From: Paraburkholderia bannensis NBRC 103871
Lineage (GTDB): Bacteria; Pseudomonadota; Gammaproteobacteria; Burkholderiales; Burkholderiaceae
Direction of reading: 5' to 3'
NCBI RefSeq assembly: GCF_000685015.1
Contig: NZ_BAYA01000050.1
Location: 1-38,649 of the forward strand
DNA length: 38,649 nt
Within the stretch, counting starts at the first letter, position 1. Each line of letters opens with the position of its first letter. The translations under genes and the position numbers were made by a program. The notes beneath the pieces are model-generated. The model had not been told where the DNA came from and ran no database searches. It was given only the letters and a program-made list of their open reading frames with translations. This document shows, in pieces, positions 17,033-26,313 of this stretch.

Positions 17033-17620
17033 TCAGTGCGCGGGCAACCACACCACCGTCAGCGACTTGACGCCCTGCGCGCCCTGAATCAGCACGCCTT
17101 CGATATCGGCGGTTGCGGACGGCCCCGTGACCAGCGCGGCATAGCGTGCATGGCGAAAGTCATCGCGCCGGTAGGCGTCCTGCAAACCGGCGACCAGCGC
17201 GGCGGGATCGAGCAGCACGTAAAGATGCTGCACCAGGTAGCCGAGCGCATTCACGATGTACTCGCGCTCGCTCAGCCACACCGAGCCCGTTTCCGCGACG
17301 CCGAAACGCGCGCGCACAACGCCGGCTTCGACATCTTCGAGCGACGCGGGCGGCGTACCCGTCGCAAGCATGCGCGTGCCAGGCACTTCAGGAGCCGCCG
17401 AAGCGATCGAGGCCTGCGGCCCCAGCCGCTCGCGTATCGCGGCGAGCACGGTTTCGCCCGAAGGCGCTTCGATTTCCTTGCCGCCCATGAGCGTCAGCGC
17501 GGCCGTAAAGCGCGCGCGCAACTCGCCTGGCGGCGTATCGAAGAGCGGCACGTCAGGGAGCGCCTGCGGCGCAGGCTGCGCAGCGCGCACGCGCGCGAGA
17601 AACGCTTCACGACTCGCCAT
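17033..17620 (-). CDS. lutC: LutC-like LUD-domain protein
   Basis: 195 residues, the last gene of lutABC. LutC is a LUD-domain subunit required for L-lactate oxidation by the three-gene complex; no cysteine cluster is expected or found. Family features are 'ARFGVAETGSVWLSE' (about 107-121), 'YLVQHLYVLLDP' (about 131-142) and 'LVTGPSATADIEGVLIQGAQG' near the end (last third), where the 'TGPSATADIE' stretch is a LutC hallmark. Its start overlaps the 3' end of lutB by 14 bp, so it is coupled to it. The length is normal, nothing unusual. Confidence 0.86.
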   Translation of the reverse strand: MASREAFLARVRAAQPAPQALPDVPLFDTPPGELRARFTAALTLMGGKEIEAPSGETVLAAIRERLGPQASIASAAPEVPGTRMLATGTPPASLEDVEAGVVRARFGVAETGSVWLSEREYIVNALGYLVQHLYVLLDPAALVAGLQDAYRRDDFRHARYAALVTGPSATADIEGVLIQGAQGVKSLTVVWLPAH

Positions 17621-19037
17621 CGCCGCCTCCTTTCACGTCGCTGCCTTTGCGGTTCTTGCGATACCACGCGTGAAACGTGGTGCCAGGCGCCTGAGGCAGC
17701 GTGCGCTGCTTGCCCCAGATATTGAGCGGGTTGTAGAGCACGAAATTCGGCAGTCGTCGCAGCGCGCCGTCGAGCGACGACACTGCGCCGCGATACAGCC
17801 TGGGACTGGCAAGCAGGCGCCCCGCCATTTTCAGCACTTCCTGCTTCACGAACGGCACCGCGTGCTGCGCGGCAATCACTTCGCGCCATTGGTAAATCTG
17901 CTCGTGAATATTGATTTTCACGGGGCACACGTTGGTGCAACTGCCGTTGAGCGTCGAAGCAAACGGCAAGGCGCTAAAGCGCTTCAGGTCGAATGTCGGA
18001 TTGATAATCGCGCCAATCGGCCCGGCATACGTGCTGCCATACGACAGCCCGCCACTGCGCCGATAAACCGGACAGGTATTCATGCATGCGCCGCAACGGA
18101 TGCATTTGAGCGAATACCAGAAGTCCGGCATGGCGAGCCGCGCGCTGCGTCCGTTGTCCACCAGCACGAAATGCAGCTCGGCGCCTTCGCGCGGCGCGCG
18201 GAAATGCGAGGTGTACTGCGTAATCGGCGAGCCGAGCGCACTGCGCGACAGCATGCGGATAAAAACACCCAGATCGGACAGGCGCGGAATCAGCTTTTCA
18301 ATGCCCATCGAAACGATATGCACAGGCGGCACGTTCGCCGAAAGATCGGCGTTGCCTTCATTCGTGCAGACCACCACCGTGCCGGTTTCGGCCACGGCGA
18401 AATTGCAGCCGGTCATGCCGCCGGTCTTTTCGCGCACGAACCAAGGGCGCGTATTCATGCGCTGACTGTGCGCGAGATAGTGAATATCGTTATTGGCGGG
18501 ATCGGTGCCAATGGTGCGGCCGAATACTTCGGCAACATCGTCGCGCAGTTTATGGACGGCGGGCACGACGATATGGCTCGGCGGCTCGCCGTCGAGTTGC
18601 TGGATGCGCTCGCCCAGATCGGTTTCCATCACGGCGATGCCACGCTGCTCCAGATACGGTCGCATTTCGCATTCGTCGGTAAGCATCGACTTGCTCTTGA
18701 CGAGTGCCGTGATGCCACGGTCGCTGAGGATGCGAAACACGGTCTCGTTGTGCTCGCCTGCCGTATCGGCGAAATGGACGGTGACACCGTTTGCCTCGGC
18801 CACGCGTGTGAATTCGTCGAGATAGTCGGCGAGATGCGAAAGCGTGTGCGCCTTGATGCCGGACGCCAGTTCGCGCAGCGTTTCCCATTCGGCAATAGCG
18901 TGCGCCTGGGCATCGCGTTTCATCCGCAAGTCCCAGAGCCGTTTGTCGTGGAAGTCGACGTGCTCCGGATGCGAAAGAAAACTGCCTGCGAGCCTGGCGT
19001 GCTCGACGCGCTTCGACGATTTATCCGGCGTGCTCAT
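17607..19037 (-). CDS. lutB: LutB iron-sulfur protein
   Basis: 476 residues from the ATG at 19037, which overlaps the lutA stop (ATGA). The first two thirds is a LUD domain (block GGMTGCNFAVAETGTVVVCTNE at about 219-240). Then the ferredoxin-type segment CIRCGACMNTCPVY (about 322-335) and CTNVCPVKI (about 375-383) supply ligands for two [4Fe-4S] clusters. The C-terminal extension carries the NIWGKQRTLP motif found in LutB. Together with LutA and LutC it oxidises L-lactate to pyruvate, passing electrons to the respiratory chain. The context is a compact operon; no lutR or lactate permease is adjacent. Confidence 0.9.
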   Translation of the reverse strand: MSTPDKSSKRVEHARLAGSFLSHPEHVDFHDKRLWDLRMKRDAQAHAIAEWETLRELASGIKAHTLSHLADYLDEFTRVAEANGVTVHFADTAGEHNETVFRILSDRGITALVKSKSMLTDECEMRPYLEQRGIAVMETDLGERIQQLDGEPPSHIVVPAVHKLRDDVAEVFGRTIGTDPANNDIHYLAHSQRMNTRPWFVREKTGGMTGCNFAVAETGTVVVCTNEGNADLSANVPPVHIVSMGIEKLIPRLSDLGVFIRMLSRSALGSPITQYTSHFRAPREGAELHFVLVDNGRSARLAMPDFWYSLKCIRCGACMNTCPVYRRSGGLSYGSTYAGPIGAIINPTFDLKRFSALPFASTLNGSCTNVCPVKINIHEQIYQWREVIAAQHAVPFVKQEVLKMAGRLLASPRLYRGAVSSLDGALRRLPNFVLYNPLNIWGKQRTLPQAPGTTFHAWYRKNRKGSDVKGGGDGES

Positions 19038-19777
19038 TCGCGTGCTCCATTCAGAACCTGGGCGATATGAATGAAGCGCACATCGGCTTTCATGCGCTCC
19101 GCGCAGCCTTGCTGATGCATCAGGCAGGACATGTCGCCCGAGACGATGTATTGCGCGCCCGCGCTGACGTGATCGACGATCTTGTCCTGCCCCATGCGCA
19201 CCGAAACCGCTTCTTCCGTTACAGCGAACGTGCCGCCGAAACCGCAGCATTCGTCGGGCCGCCTGGGCTGCACGAATTCGATGCCCTTGACGTTGCGCAG
19301 CAGCGCGAGCGGCTTTGAGAACGGCGTGCCCGCGACTTCGGAAATCGACGCTTCGTGCAGATGGCGCAACGCGCTGCAGCTATTGTGCAGGCCCACGCGC
19401 CAGGGGAATTCGGCCCACGGGAATTCGCGTACGCCCAGCACGTCGTGCAGGAACTCGACCAGTTCGTAGGTATTCGCGCGCACGCGGCGCACTTCGTCGG
19501 TCTGCTCGATTGCGGTGAAATGGTCGCGCACATGATTCACGCAACTCGCCGACGGCCCGACGATATAGTCGTAACCCGCGAAGGCGCGTGCAAAGACGCG
19601 CTCCGTGCCCGCCGCCTCGGCCTGTGCGCCGCTATTGGCCATGGGCTGGCCGCAGCAGGTCTGGTCGAGCGGATAATCCACCTCGCAGCCAAGCCGTTCG
19701 AGCAATTCCAGCGTGGCGATCCCGACTTCGGGATAAAACGCGTCGATGAAACACGGGACGAACAGGGCGACTTTCAT
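19034..19777 (-). CDS. lutA: LutA lactate utilisation protein
   Basis: 247 residues from the ATG at 19777 (MKVALFVPCF, the usual family start); an ATG at 19810 is possible, but neither has a convincing ribosome-binding site. LutA is a CCG-domain protein. Two cysteine-rich blocks are visible: 'TCCGQPMANSG' (about 40-50) and 'DECCGFGGTF' (about 175-184), plus SASCVNH and NSCSALRH, which are the Cys ligands of the family's iron-sulfur centres. It is the first gene of the lutABC operon for L-lactate use. About 130 bp separate it from the porin, containing its promoter, which I cannot delineate. Confidence 0.9.
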   Translation of the reverse strand: MKVALFVPCFIDAFYPEVGIATLELLERLGCEVDYPLDQTCCGQPMANSGAQAEAAGTERVFARAFAGYDYIVGPSASCVNHVRDHFTAIEQTDEVRRVRANTYELVEFLHDVLGVREFPWAEFPWRVGLHNSCSALRHLHEASISEVAGTPFSKPLALLRNVKGIEFVQPRRPDECCGFGGTFAVTEEAVSVRMGQDKIVDHVSAGAQYIVSGDMSCLMHQQGCAERMKADVRFIHIAQVLNGARE

Positions 19778-19905
19778 GCGGGGGCTCGCGCGGAAAGCGG
19801 ATCGAATCATTCTAGCGCCGTTCCGCCCAGCAAGCGCTTAACCGGGCACGGCCGCCCCAGACCGTGCCGCAGTGCAGCGAGCGCCTTTGCGCCCGCTGGC
19901 AAAAC

Positions 19906-21126
19906 TCAGAAGTTGTGGCGAATGCCCGCGATCACCGCCAGTTGCTTGTCGGTGTCCGAATTCACGAGATTCGGAATCTGCGCGAGGTTGCGCGTGCCGC
20001 CCGACGCATCGATACCCAGTCCCGCGCCCGACGACTTCTGGCCGATCGCCACCGCATAGAGCGCCGTGCGTTTGGAAAGGTTGTACACGGTGCCCAGGTT
20101 GACCTGGTGGATGCGCGTAGACGAGCCCTCGCCCGGATGCGCGTCGTTGAAGATATACGCGAAGCCGAATTGCAGCGCGGGCGAGTATTGCCACATCGTA
20201 TTGAGTTCGGCGATGTCGAAGGCGATATTCGCGCCCTGTGGCTGCGCCGTGCTCGCGAAATACTGGCTCTGCGAATAGCGCGTGTGCGTATAGCTCAGCG
20301 CGACGGTGACCTTGTCGAACGCATATGACCCGCCTGCCCCCCAGATATCGACTTTCTGCGCGTTCTGCAATTCGCAATACGAGGCATCGGTATTGGCGCA
20401 ACTCAGGTCGCCGATATAACCGCTCTCCCCGCCCAGCGCCGCCTGCATCGGATTATGCAACTGCAAATAACCGGCAGAAAGCGCAAGCGGGCCGTGCGCG
20501 TAATTCGCCGCGAGCGACCAGCCGCGGTTCTGCGAGAAATTGCCTGCCACGCCGCCCAGGCTAAACAGGCCGCCCACGGTCAGCCCGCCAAAGCTCGGGC
20601 TGATGTACTTGAGCGAATTGTTGAAATTGAACGCCTCGTTGAGATTATCGACGTCGCCGAAATGCGAGCCGTAAAGCGTTGCCCAGTTGTTGCTCGACGC
20701 GTAGGCGCCCATATAGTCCGAGAACGGATCGTACTGGCGGCCCAGCGTGAGCGCGCCATAGGTGCCGTTCGCCACGCCCACCCACGCATTGCGATTGAAC
20801 AGCGTGCCGCTTTGCAAGAGCGAACCACTCTGCGTGAGGATGCTGTTTTCCAGCGTGAAGTTCACCGTCGTGCCGCCGCCAATGTCCTCGCTGCCGGTCA
20901 AGCCCCAACGCGACGGCACGAGATTGCCGCCGCCCAGTTGCCAGTTCGAATGGCCGTCGGTGTGGCCGTCCGCATGCGTGACCTGCTGATTGGTCGAGTA
21001 AACAATGCCCGCGTCCACGGTGCCGTAAAGCGTGACGGAAGACTGCGCATGGGCGCCCGGCGTGAGCGTCGAGAGCGCGCACGAAGCCAGCGCCAGCGCC
21101 GTGCGCTTGACGAAATGATCTGCCAT
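19906..21126 (-). CDS. Outer-membrane porin (Burkholderia OmpC-like, Porin_4 type)
   Basis: 406 residues with a Sec signal peptide ending near AHAQSS (residue about 28). The mature start 'SVTLYGTVDAGIVY', the blocks 'SRWGLTGSEDIGGG' and 'NRNAWVG', 'LGRQYDPF' and the C-terminal phenylalanine of 'VIAGIRHNF' are the signature of 16-strand trimeric porins of beta-proteobacteria. It allows diffusion of small hydrophilic solutes; specificity is unknown. A paired Cys (about residues 245 and 252) in one loop may form a disulfide. It sits between the lut operon and the amine-catabolism block on the minus strand. No dedicated regulator is visible. Confidence 0.9.
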   Translation of the reverse strand: MADHFVKRTALALASCALSTLTPGAHAQSSVTLYGTVDAGIVYSTNQQVTHADGHTDGHSNWQLGGGNLVPSRWGLTGSEDIGGGTTVNFTLENSILTQSGSLLQSGTLFNRNAWVGVANGTYGALTLGRQYDPFSDYMGAYASSNNWATLYGSHFGDVDNLNEAFNFNNSLKYISPSFGGLTVGGLFSLGGVAGNFSQNRGWSLAANYAHGPLALSAGYLQLHNPMQAALGGESGYIGDLSCANTDASYCELQNAQKVDIWGAGGSYAFDKVTVALSYTHTRYSQSQYFASTAQPQGANIAFDIAELNTMWQYSPALQFGFAYIFNDAHPGEGSSTRIHQVNLGTVYNLSKRTALYAVAIGQKSSGAGLGIDASGGTRNLAQIPNLVNSDTDKQLAVIAGIRHNF

Positions 21127-21259
21127 AACGGTGTCTGTCTTTTAGAAGTGGGAAGGCGCGACGCGCGAACCTGCTGACGCGCGCCGCCTGCTACTGCGGA
21201 TTTAGATAGGATGACGTAACGATTGACGCAGACGGCCTGGCCGTCGATTGAACTTCGCC

Positions 21260-22720
21260 CTATTGGCCGAAGCGTGCGTAGACGTCCGGGCGGCGGCTCT
21301 TGAGCACGAGACCCAGCGCGATACCGGCCGCCGCGACGGCCAGCACGATCCACGGGAACGAACGCACGATCGCGCTATCCGAACCGCTCAACGCATCGAG
21401 GTTGCCGATCAGCACGAAGCCAATCCACAGCAGTCCGAAGCCGCCGAGAATCGGCGCCACGAGTGCGTGCCAGATGCGCGTGTCTTTCTTCGTCGCACGG
21501 AAAAACGCGGCCACCGAGAAACTGGTCACGGCCTGCAGCATCACAATGCCGATGGTGCCCAGCGCCGAGGTGCAGCTAAACACGATATTGAACGGATCCG
21601 CACCCGCGAGCACGTAGAGCGCGACCGGTACGGCCACGGTGAGCGTCTGCAGATAGCTCGCGAGATACGGCGAACCATACTTCGGGTGCAGGCGGTCGAG
21701 CTTCGCGGGCAGGATGCCTTCGACGGAAAGCGCGTGGATGTAACGCACGATCGTGTTGTGAAACGACAGCAGGCTCGCAAAGATGCTGGACAGCAGCAGG
21801 AAACTCATCGTCGTGGTCATCGCGCCGCCCAGGTACTTGCCCGACTGGATGAACCAGAAGTCGCCCGGCTGTTTGGTGGCTACGTCGGCGACATCCTTGA
21901 GGCCATAGGCGCACACGATGGCCCATGTCACGAAGGCGAAGAACACGAGAATCATCGTCACCGACACGTAGGTCGCGCGCGGCACCGTCACCTTCGGGTC
22001 GCGGCACTCCTTGCCATAGATCGCGGTCGCCTCGAAGCCGATGAAGGATGCGAGCGCGAACATCACGGCGATACCCATGTGGCCGCTGAAGACGTGCTGC
22101 GGCGAGAACGGCGCGAGCGTGAGACCGTCCGGGCCGCCGTGGTGAATCACAATGGCGATCGACAGCACCAGCAGGATGCCCATTTCAAGGCACATCAGCA
22201 CGCCAAGCAGGCGGCTGTTGAGATCGATGCCGCGCAGCCCGGTGATCTGCACGATGACGATGCACGCGAACGAGTACGCGTACCACGGCATGGCGCTGTG
22301 CAGCAGCGGCCCGAGCACGACGGTGCAAAAGAACCCAAAGAGCCCGTACAGCGCGATCTGGATGCAGGTGTACGAGAGCAGCGCGACCAGCGCGCCCGCC
22401 ATGCCCAGCGGCCTGCCGAAGCCCGCGGTGATATAGGCGTAGAACGCGCCCGCGCGCACGATGTGGCGGCTCATCGACGCAAAGCCGACGCTGAACACGA
22501 GCAGCACGACGCCGGCGATCACAAAAGCGCCTGGAATGCCCGCGCCGTTGCCAAGGCTGATTGCGGGCGGCACCGCACCGAGCATGCCGGTGAGCGGCGC
22601 AGCCGCCGAGATCACGAGAAACACGATTTGCCACAGGCCGAGCAGGCTGCGCTGCGGGACGGCCGCGCGGTCTGCCTCGGCGTCGCCGACAAGACCGGCG
22701 CTTGAATACGGTTCGTTCAT
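21260..22720 (-). CDS. APC-family amino acid/amine permease
   Basis: 486 residues from the ATG at 22720, which has an AGAGG ribosome-binding site; the longer frame is a shadow. About 12 hydrophobic segments are present. The first transmembrane block 'ISAAAPLTGMLGAVPPAIS' and the 'GFEATAIYGKECRDP' segment after helix 6 (about 229-243) are APC-superfamily signatures, with the glycine-rich unwound helix 1. In this context it probably imports an amine such as phenethylamine or tyramine, or an amino acid, for the amine oxidase downstream. A shared 28-bp site in its promoter (22876-22903) links it to the amine oxidase gene. The substrate is inference. Confidence 0.86.
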   Translation of the reverse strand: MNEPYSSAGLVGDAEADRAAVPQRSLLGLWQIVFLVISAAAPLTGMLGAVPPAISLGNGAGIPGAFVIAGVVLLVFSVGFASMSRHIVRAGAFYAYITAGFGRPLGMAGALVALLSYTCIQIALYGLFGFFCTVVLGPLLHSAMPWYAYSFACIVIVQITGLRGIDLNSRLLGVLMCLEMGILLVLSIAIVIHHGGPDGLTLAPFSPQHVFSGHMGIAVMFALASFIGFEATAIYGKECRDPKVTVPRATYVSVTMILVFFAFVTWAIVCAYGLKDVADVATKQPGDFWFIQSGKYLGGAMTTTMSFLLLSSIFASLLSFHNTIVRYIHALSVEGILPAKLDRLHPKYGSPYLASYLQTLTVAVPVALYVLAGADPFNIVFSCTSALGTIGIVMLQAVTSFSVAAFFRATKKDTRIWHALVAPILGGFGLLWIGFVLIGNLDALSGSDSAIVRSFPWIVLAVAAAGIALGLVLKSRRPDVYARFGQ

Positions 22721-23050
22721 CGATGCCTCTGCTGGTGTCTGTTCTGATTGCGCCACGCGACACGATGAAGAACCGCGTGCCTTGTGCGCTCTGGGGAGCG
22801 GATCTCGCCGATGCATTTTCGAGATTCGACTGGAGCGCATGGTAGGCAGCTAAAAAATTGGGCGACCTGGCTGACCGCGCCAAATTTTCGATAAAGTGCG
22901 CCAATACGGCTGCGGGTTTTTACTTAACGGGGTTTTGGCGCGGATTTTGTACGGGTTTGCCACAACACTGGCACGCCCATTGATTCGGATGACGAATGAT
23001 TTTCTGGCGGCAATTGCGACGACAAGCAAACAAAAGGCTTACGTACGAAA
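22721..23050. promoter_or_regulatory. Permease promoter region
   Basis: This AT-rich 330-bp gap between the permease start and the 3' end of the AraC gene holds the 28-bp regulator site (22876-22903). A further half-site on the opposite strand, TTTGGCGCGG (22934-22943), forms a 10-bp perfect inverted repeat with CCGCGCCAAA (22875-22884). No gene was seen. Confidence 0.6.
22876..22903 (-). promoter_or_regulatory. Candidate AraC-regulator site in the permease promoter
   Basis: Read on the minus strand: TGGCGCACTTTATCG, then AAAA, then TTTGGCGCG. The two TGGCGC half-sites are direct repeats 21 bp apart (two helical turns), the spacing of known AraC-type half-sites. The same site occurs before the amine oxidase. 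The right edge is about 156 bp before the permease start. Confidence 0.75.
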
Positions 23051-24052
23051 TTATTCCGCCTGCTCCCAGTTACGGGTCGCACGCCATAGCACCGTGGCGT
23101 CCGCATAGCCCACTGCGCGTGCAACGGCCGCATTCGTCATACCCTCCTGCTCGCGCAGCACCGCCACGCTGCGCTGGCGCTCTTCGCGGATGATGTCGCG
23201 CACGGACGTGCCCGCTTCCGTGAGATGGCGCTGCAGCGAGCGGTTCGACAGCCCCAGGTCGCGTGCGATATCGGCCACCACGAGCTTTTCGCGCGCAAGC
23301 CGCCGCGTCACGAGATCGCGCACCTGGTCGACAAGATCGTGCGGCACGGTATCGCGCTTGATGAGGTCGGTGGCATGGCGCTCCATCATGCGCGCCATCT
23401 GCGTATCGGCGCTCTTGAGCGGCGCGTCGAGATCGTGTGGATGCAGCACCACGCCGTTTTCGGGCTGCTGGAAGCGCACCGGCACGCGAAAAATGCGCAT
23501 ATAGGGCTTGATGTCGGCGGGCGCGGCGTGCTCGAAATGCACTTCCACCGGCATCCACGACGCGCCGTACACGAGGCGGATCATGTGGCACATCGCACTC
23601 ATGCTGTATTCGGCATCCTGACGGCGCGGCCAGATCGACGCGTGCGCGACGCGATAGCTCCACATCGGCCACGCGTTGTCGCTCACGAGATCCACCAGCG
23701 TGCCGCTTTGCCATGACGCCAACGCATCCGTGAACTTGCGGATCGCAGCGCCCAGCGTCGGCGACGACATGAACACGAGGCCTGCCGGCCCTAATTCGGT
23801 GAGCTGTATTTCGTTGCCCAGACGCAGGCCAAGGCCAGGTTCATTCAGCACCTGCGCGGCGCGCTCGAACGCGCCGACATAGCGCCCCAACGGCACGATT
23901 TCATAGGGATCGGAAAGTTGCCGGCGGCTCAGTCCGAATTCGGCCAGCAGCGCTTCACAGTCCGCTCCGGCGGCGTCCAGCGCCCGCACGATCGGGCCCA
24001 TCACGGCGCCCCGAATCATCGGAAAACCATTGCTGACAGGGACTCGTTTCAT
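23051..24052 (-). CDS. AraC-family transcriptional regulator
   Basis: 333 residues. The N-terminal two thirds (about 1-220) has the 'arabinose-binding-like' domain layout of OruR/ArgR-type AraC regulators (blocks ALLAEFGLSRRQLSDP and LGLRLGNEIQLTELG). The last about 90 residues hold the double helix-turn-helix, with VVADIARDLGLSNRSLQRHL (about 259-278) and a second helix-turn-helix ending in the GYADATVLWRATRNW (about 315-329) that stands where AraC proteins have their C-terminal signature. It is divergent from the amine oxidase gene and next to the permease, both of which carry a shared 28-bp site. It is therefore the likely regulator of the whole amine-use block, responding to an amine or aldehyde ligand; this is inferred. 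Confidence 0.88.
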   Translation of the reverse strand: MKRVPVSNGFPMIRGAVMGPIVRALDAAGADCEALLAEFGLSRRQLSDPYEIVPLGRYVGAFERAAQVLNEPGLGLRLGNEIQLTELGPAGLVFMSSPTLGAAIRKFTDALASWQSGTLVDLVSDNAWPMWSYRVAHASIWPRRQDAEYSMSAMCHMIRLVYGASWMPVEVHFEHAAPADIKPYMRIFRVPVRFQQPENGVVLHPHDLDAPLKSADTQMARMMERHATDLIKRDTVPHDLVDQVRDLVTRRLAREKLVVADIARDLGLSNRSLQRHLTEAGTSVRDIIREERQRSVAVLREQEGMTNAAVARAVGYADATVLWRATRNWEQAE

Positions 24053-24160
24053 GTCTCTCTCCAGGGGGCTGCAGCTTCGTTGCGATGCTCGTCGTCAAGC
24101 ACGTCGGCATGCGCAGCAGCCGCTTCTTGTCGTTCTATCGTCGTTCGTTCGCGCTGTCTC

Positions 24161-24188
24161 TGGCGCACTCTATCGCCCCTTTGGCGCG
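24161..24188 (+). promoter_or_regulatory. Candidate AraC-regulator site upstream of the amine oxidase
   Basis: TGGCGCACTCTATCG, then CCCC, then TTTGGCGCG. Compared with the permease site, 23 of 28 positions are identical; differences are one T/C and the four central bases. It lies in the divergent region between the AraC gene and the amine oxidase, about 137 bp before the latter's start, so it may also serve autoregulation. Confidence 0.78.
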
Positions 24189-24324
24189 TTTTGCAAGCGC
24201 GAAAAAAATATGGCGTTTCTACGATTGCAGCACGACATCGCCCCCGATTTCACGCCCCATCCGGCTGCGGGCTTGCCGCTTCATCGCATCGTTTGCGGTC
24301 CCACGTCATCCTTACGAAATGCTT

Positions 24325-26304
24325 ATGAACACGAATCCGAACTCGCATCCTCTCGATCCGCTGAGCCTCGCCGAAATGCAGCTCGCCTGTGACATCGTGA
24401 AAGCCGCCGAGCAACTCGACGAATACGGCCGCTTTCCGGTCACCGAGTTGCAGGAACCGCCCAAAGCCGAAGTGGTGGCCTGGAAGCAGGGCGAATATTT
24501 TTCGCGCCGCGCGTTTGTGATCGCCATTGACCGCACGCGCAACCAGACGGTCGAATGCGTGGTCGACCTGCGCGAAAAGAAGGTGCAGACGCGCACGCCG
24601 CTCGCGCTGCAAAGCGCGCCGTTCGGCCAGCCGCCGGTGATGATCGAGGACTTCATCAACGCCGAGCGCATCGTCAAGGAAGACCTCGCCTGGCGCGAAG
24701 CCGTGAAAAAGCGCGGCCTTTCCGAAGCCGATCTCGTCAACGTGCAGGTCGATCCGTTTTCCGCGGGCGCGTTCGATCGCCCGAGCGAAGGCGGTCGCCG
24801 TCTCGTGCGCTGCGTGAGCTACTACCGGGAAAACCCCACTGACAACGGCTACGCTCATCCGATCGAGGGCGTGGTGGCTGTGGTCGACCTGCTCGAACAA
24901 AAGGTCATCGACCTCGTCGACGACGGGCGCATCATTCCGATTCCCAAAGCGAAGCACAACTACGACACGCCGAGCCTCGGCAAGCCGCGCGACACCGTCA
25001 AGCCGCTGTCGATCAGCCAGCCCGAAGGCCCGAGCTTCACGATCGACGGCTGGCAGGTTGCCTGGCAGAACTGGACATTCCGCGTGGGCTTCACGCCGCG
25101 CGAAGGTCTCGTGCTGCACCAGATCACGTGGGACGACGGCAAGGGCGCGCCGCGCCCCATCGTCTACCGCGCGAGCGTGACGGAGATGTGCGTGCCCTAC
25201 TCCGACCCCACCACGAACCATTACTGGAAAAGCGCATTCGATGCGGGCGAATACGGTCTGGGCAAACTCGCGAACCAGCTCGAACTTGGTTGCGATTGTT
25301 TGGGGACGATCCGCTATTTCGACATTCCTTCCGCCGACGATTTCGGCAACAGCTTCACGATGAAAAATGCCGTGTGCCTGCACGAAGAGGATTACGGCAC
25401 GCTCTGGAAGCACTATGAATTCCGCACCGGCGTGTTCGAAATGCGCCGCTCGCGCCGCCTCGTGATCTCGTTCTTCGCGACCGTCGGCAATTATGACTAC
25501 GGCTTTTACTGGTACTTCTATCAGGACGGCACGATCCAGCTCGAATGCAAGCTCACGGGCATCGTGCAGACCTCGGCGGTCGCCGATGGCGACAGCTACC
25601 CGTGGGGCGGCATGGTGACCGAAAACCTCGGCGGTCCGACGCATCAGCACTTCTTCAATGCGCGTCTGCACATGATGGTCGACGGCGAAAAGAACTCGGT
25701 CACCGAGCACGAATTCGTGCCGCGTCCGATGGGCGGCGACAACCCTTACGGCAATGTGTTCGACACCACGAAACGCGTGCTCAAGACCGAGCAGGAAGCC
25801 GCGCGCAACGCCAATGGCCAGACGGGACGCTACTGGAAGGTCGTCAATCCGAACGTGAAGAATCGTGTGGGCGCGAATCCCGGCTACAAGCTCATCATCA
25901 ACGATTCGCCGCTGATGCTCGCCGATCCCAATTCGAAGGTGCGCCAGCGCGGCGGCTTTGCAACGCGCCACGTGTGGGTCACGCCCTACGATACGACGCA
26001 GCGTTATGCGAGCGGCGACTATCCGAACCAGCACGCGGGCGGCGACGGCTTGCCGCGTTATATCGAAGCGAACCGCAACGTGGAGAACGAAGACATCGTG
26101 CTGTGGCACAGCTTCGGCCACACGCATGTGTGCAAGCCCGAGGACTTCCCGGTAATGCCCGTGGAGTACGCCGGTTTCATGCTCAAGCCGAATAACTTCT
26201 TCTACGGCAATCCGGCGATGGATCTGCCCGGCGGTCGCGATCCGCATAGCGTGCAGGACGGTGCGACCGATGCCGCGCCGTCGTGCTGCGGCAGCAAGAA
26301 GTAA
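24325..26304 (+). CDS. Copper-containing primary-amine oxidase
   Basis: About 659 residues, the bacterial size (Arthrobacter amine oxidase is similar). It oxidises primary amines such as phenethylamine or tyramine to aldehyde, NH3 and H2O2. The topaquinone motif is N389-Y390-D391-Y392, with Y390 the residue that is modified. The copper ligands are H440 and H442 (THQHFFN) and H601 (HTHV before PEDFPVMP). The catalytic base is D306 in FDAGEYG. I number from the ATG at 24325; an ATG at 24319 is equally possible. It ends in a CCGSKK tail that may bind metal. It heads an operon with the membrane protein and dehydrogenase: the next genes start 9 and 12 bp after the preceding stops. The precise substrate (tynA or histamine-type) is unproven. 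Confidence 0.93.
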   Translation: MNTNPNSHPLDPLSLAEMQLACDIVKAAEQLDEYGRFPVTELQEPPKAEVVAWKQGEYFSRRAFVIAIDRTRNQTVECVVDLREKKVQTRTPLALQSAPFGQPPVMIEDFINAERIVKEDLAWREAVKKRGLSEADLVNVQVDPFSAGAFDRPSEGGRRLVRCVSYYRENPTDNGYAHPIEGVVAVVDLLEQKVIDLVDDGRIIPIPKAKHNYDTPSLGKPRDTVKPLSISQPEGPSFTIDGWQVAWQNWTFRVGFTPREGLVLHQITWDDGKGAPRPIVYRASVTEMCVPYSDPTTNHYWKSAFDAGEYGLGKLANQLELGCDCLGTIRYFDIPSADDFGNSFTMKNAVCLHEEDYGTLWKHYEFRTGVFEMRRSRRLVISFFATVGNYDYGFYWYFYQDGTIQLECKLTGIVQTSAVADGDSYPWGGMVTENLGGPTHQHFFNARLHMMVDGEKNSVTEHEFVPRPMGGDNPYGNVFDTTKRVLKTEQEAARNANGQTGRYWKVVNPNVKNRVGANPGYKLIINDSPLMLADPNSKVRQRGGFATRHVWVTPYDTTQRYASGDYPNQHAGGDGLPRYIEANRNVENEDIVLWHSFGHTHVCKPEDFPVMPVEYAGFMLKPNNFFYGNPAMDLPGGRDPHSVQDGATDAAPSCCGSKK

Positions 26305-26313
26305 GGGCACATC

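Noticed and set aside
21248..22705. A 485-residue plus-strand frame
   Set aside because: It is antisense to the APC permease and reads as His/Arg/Asp-rich low complexity.
24250..26310. A 686-residue open frame on the minus strand
   Set aside because: It is antisense to the copper amine oxidase, whose catalytic motifs are intact; composition is that of a shadow frame.
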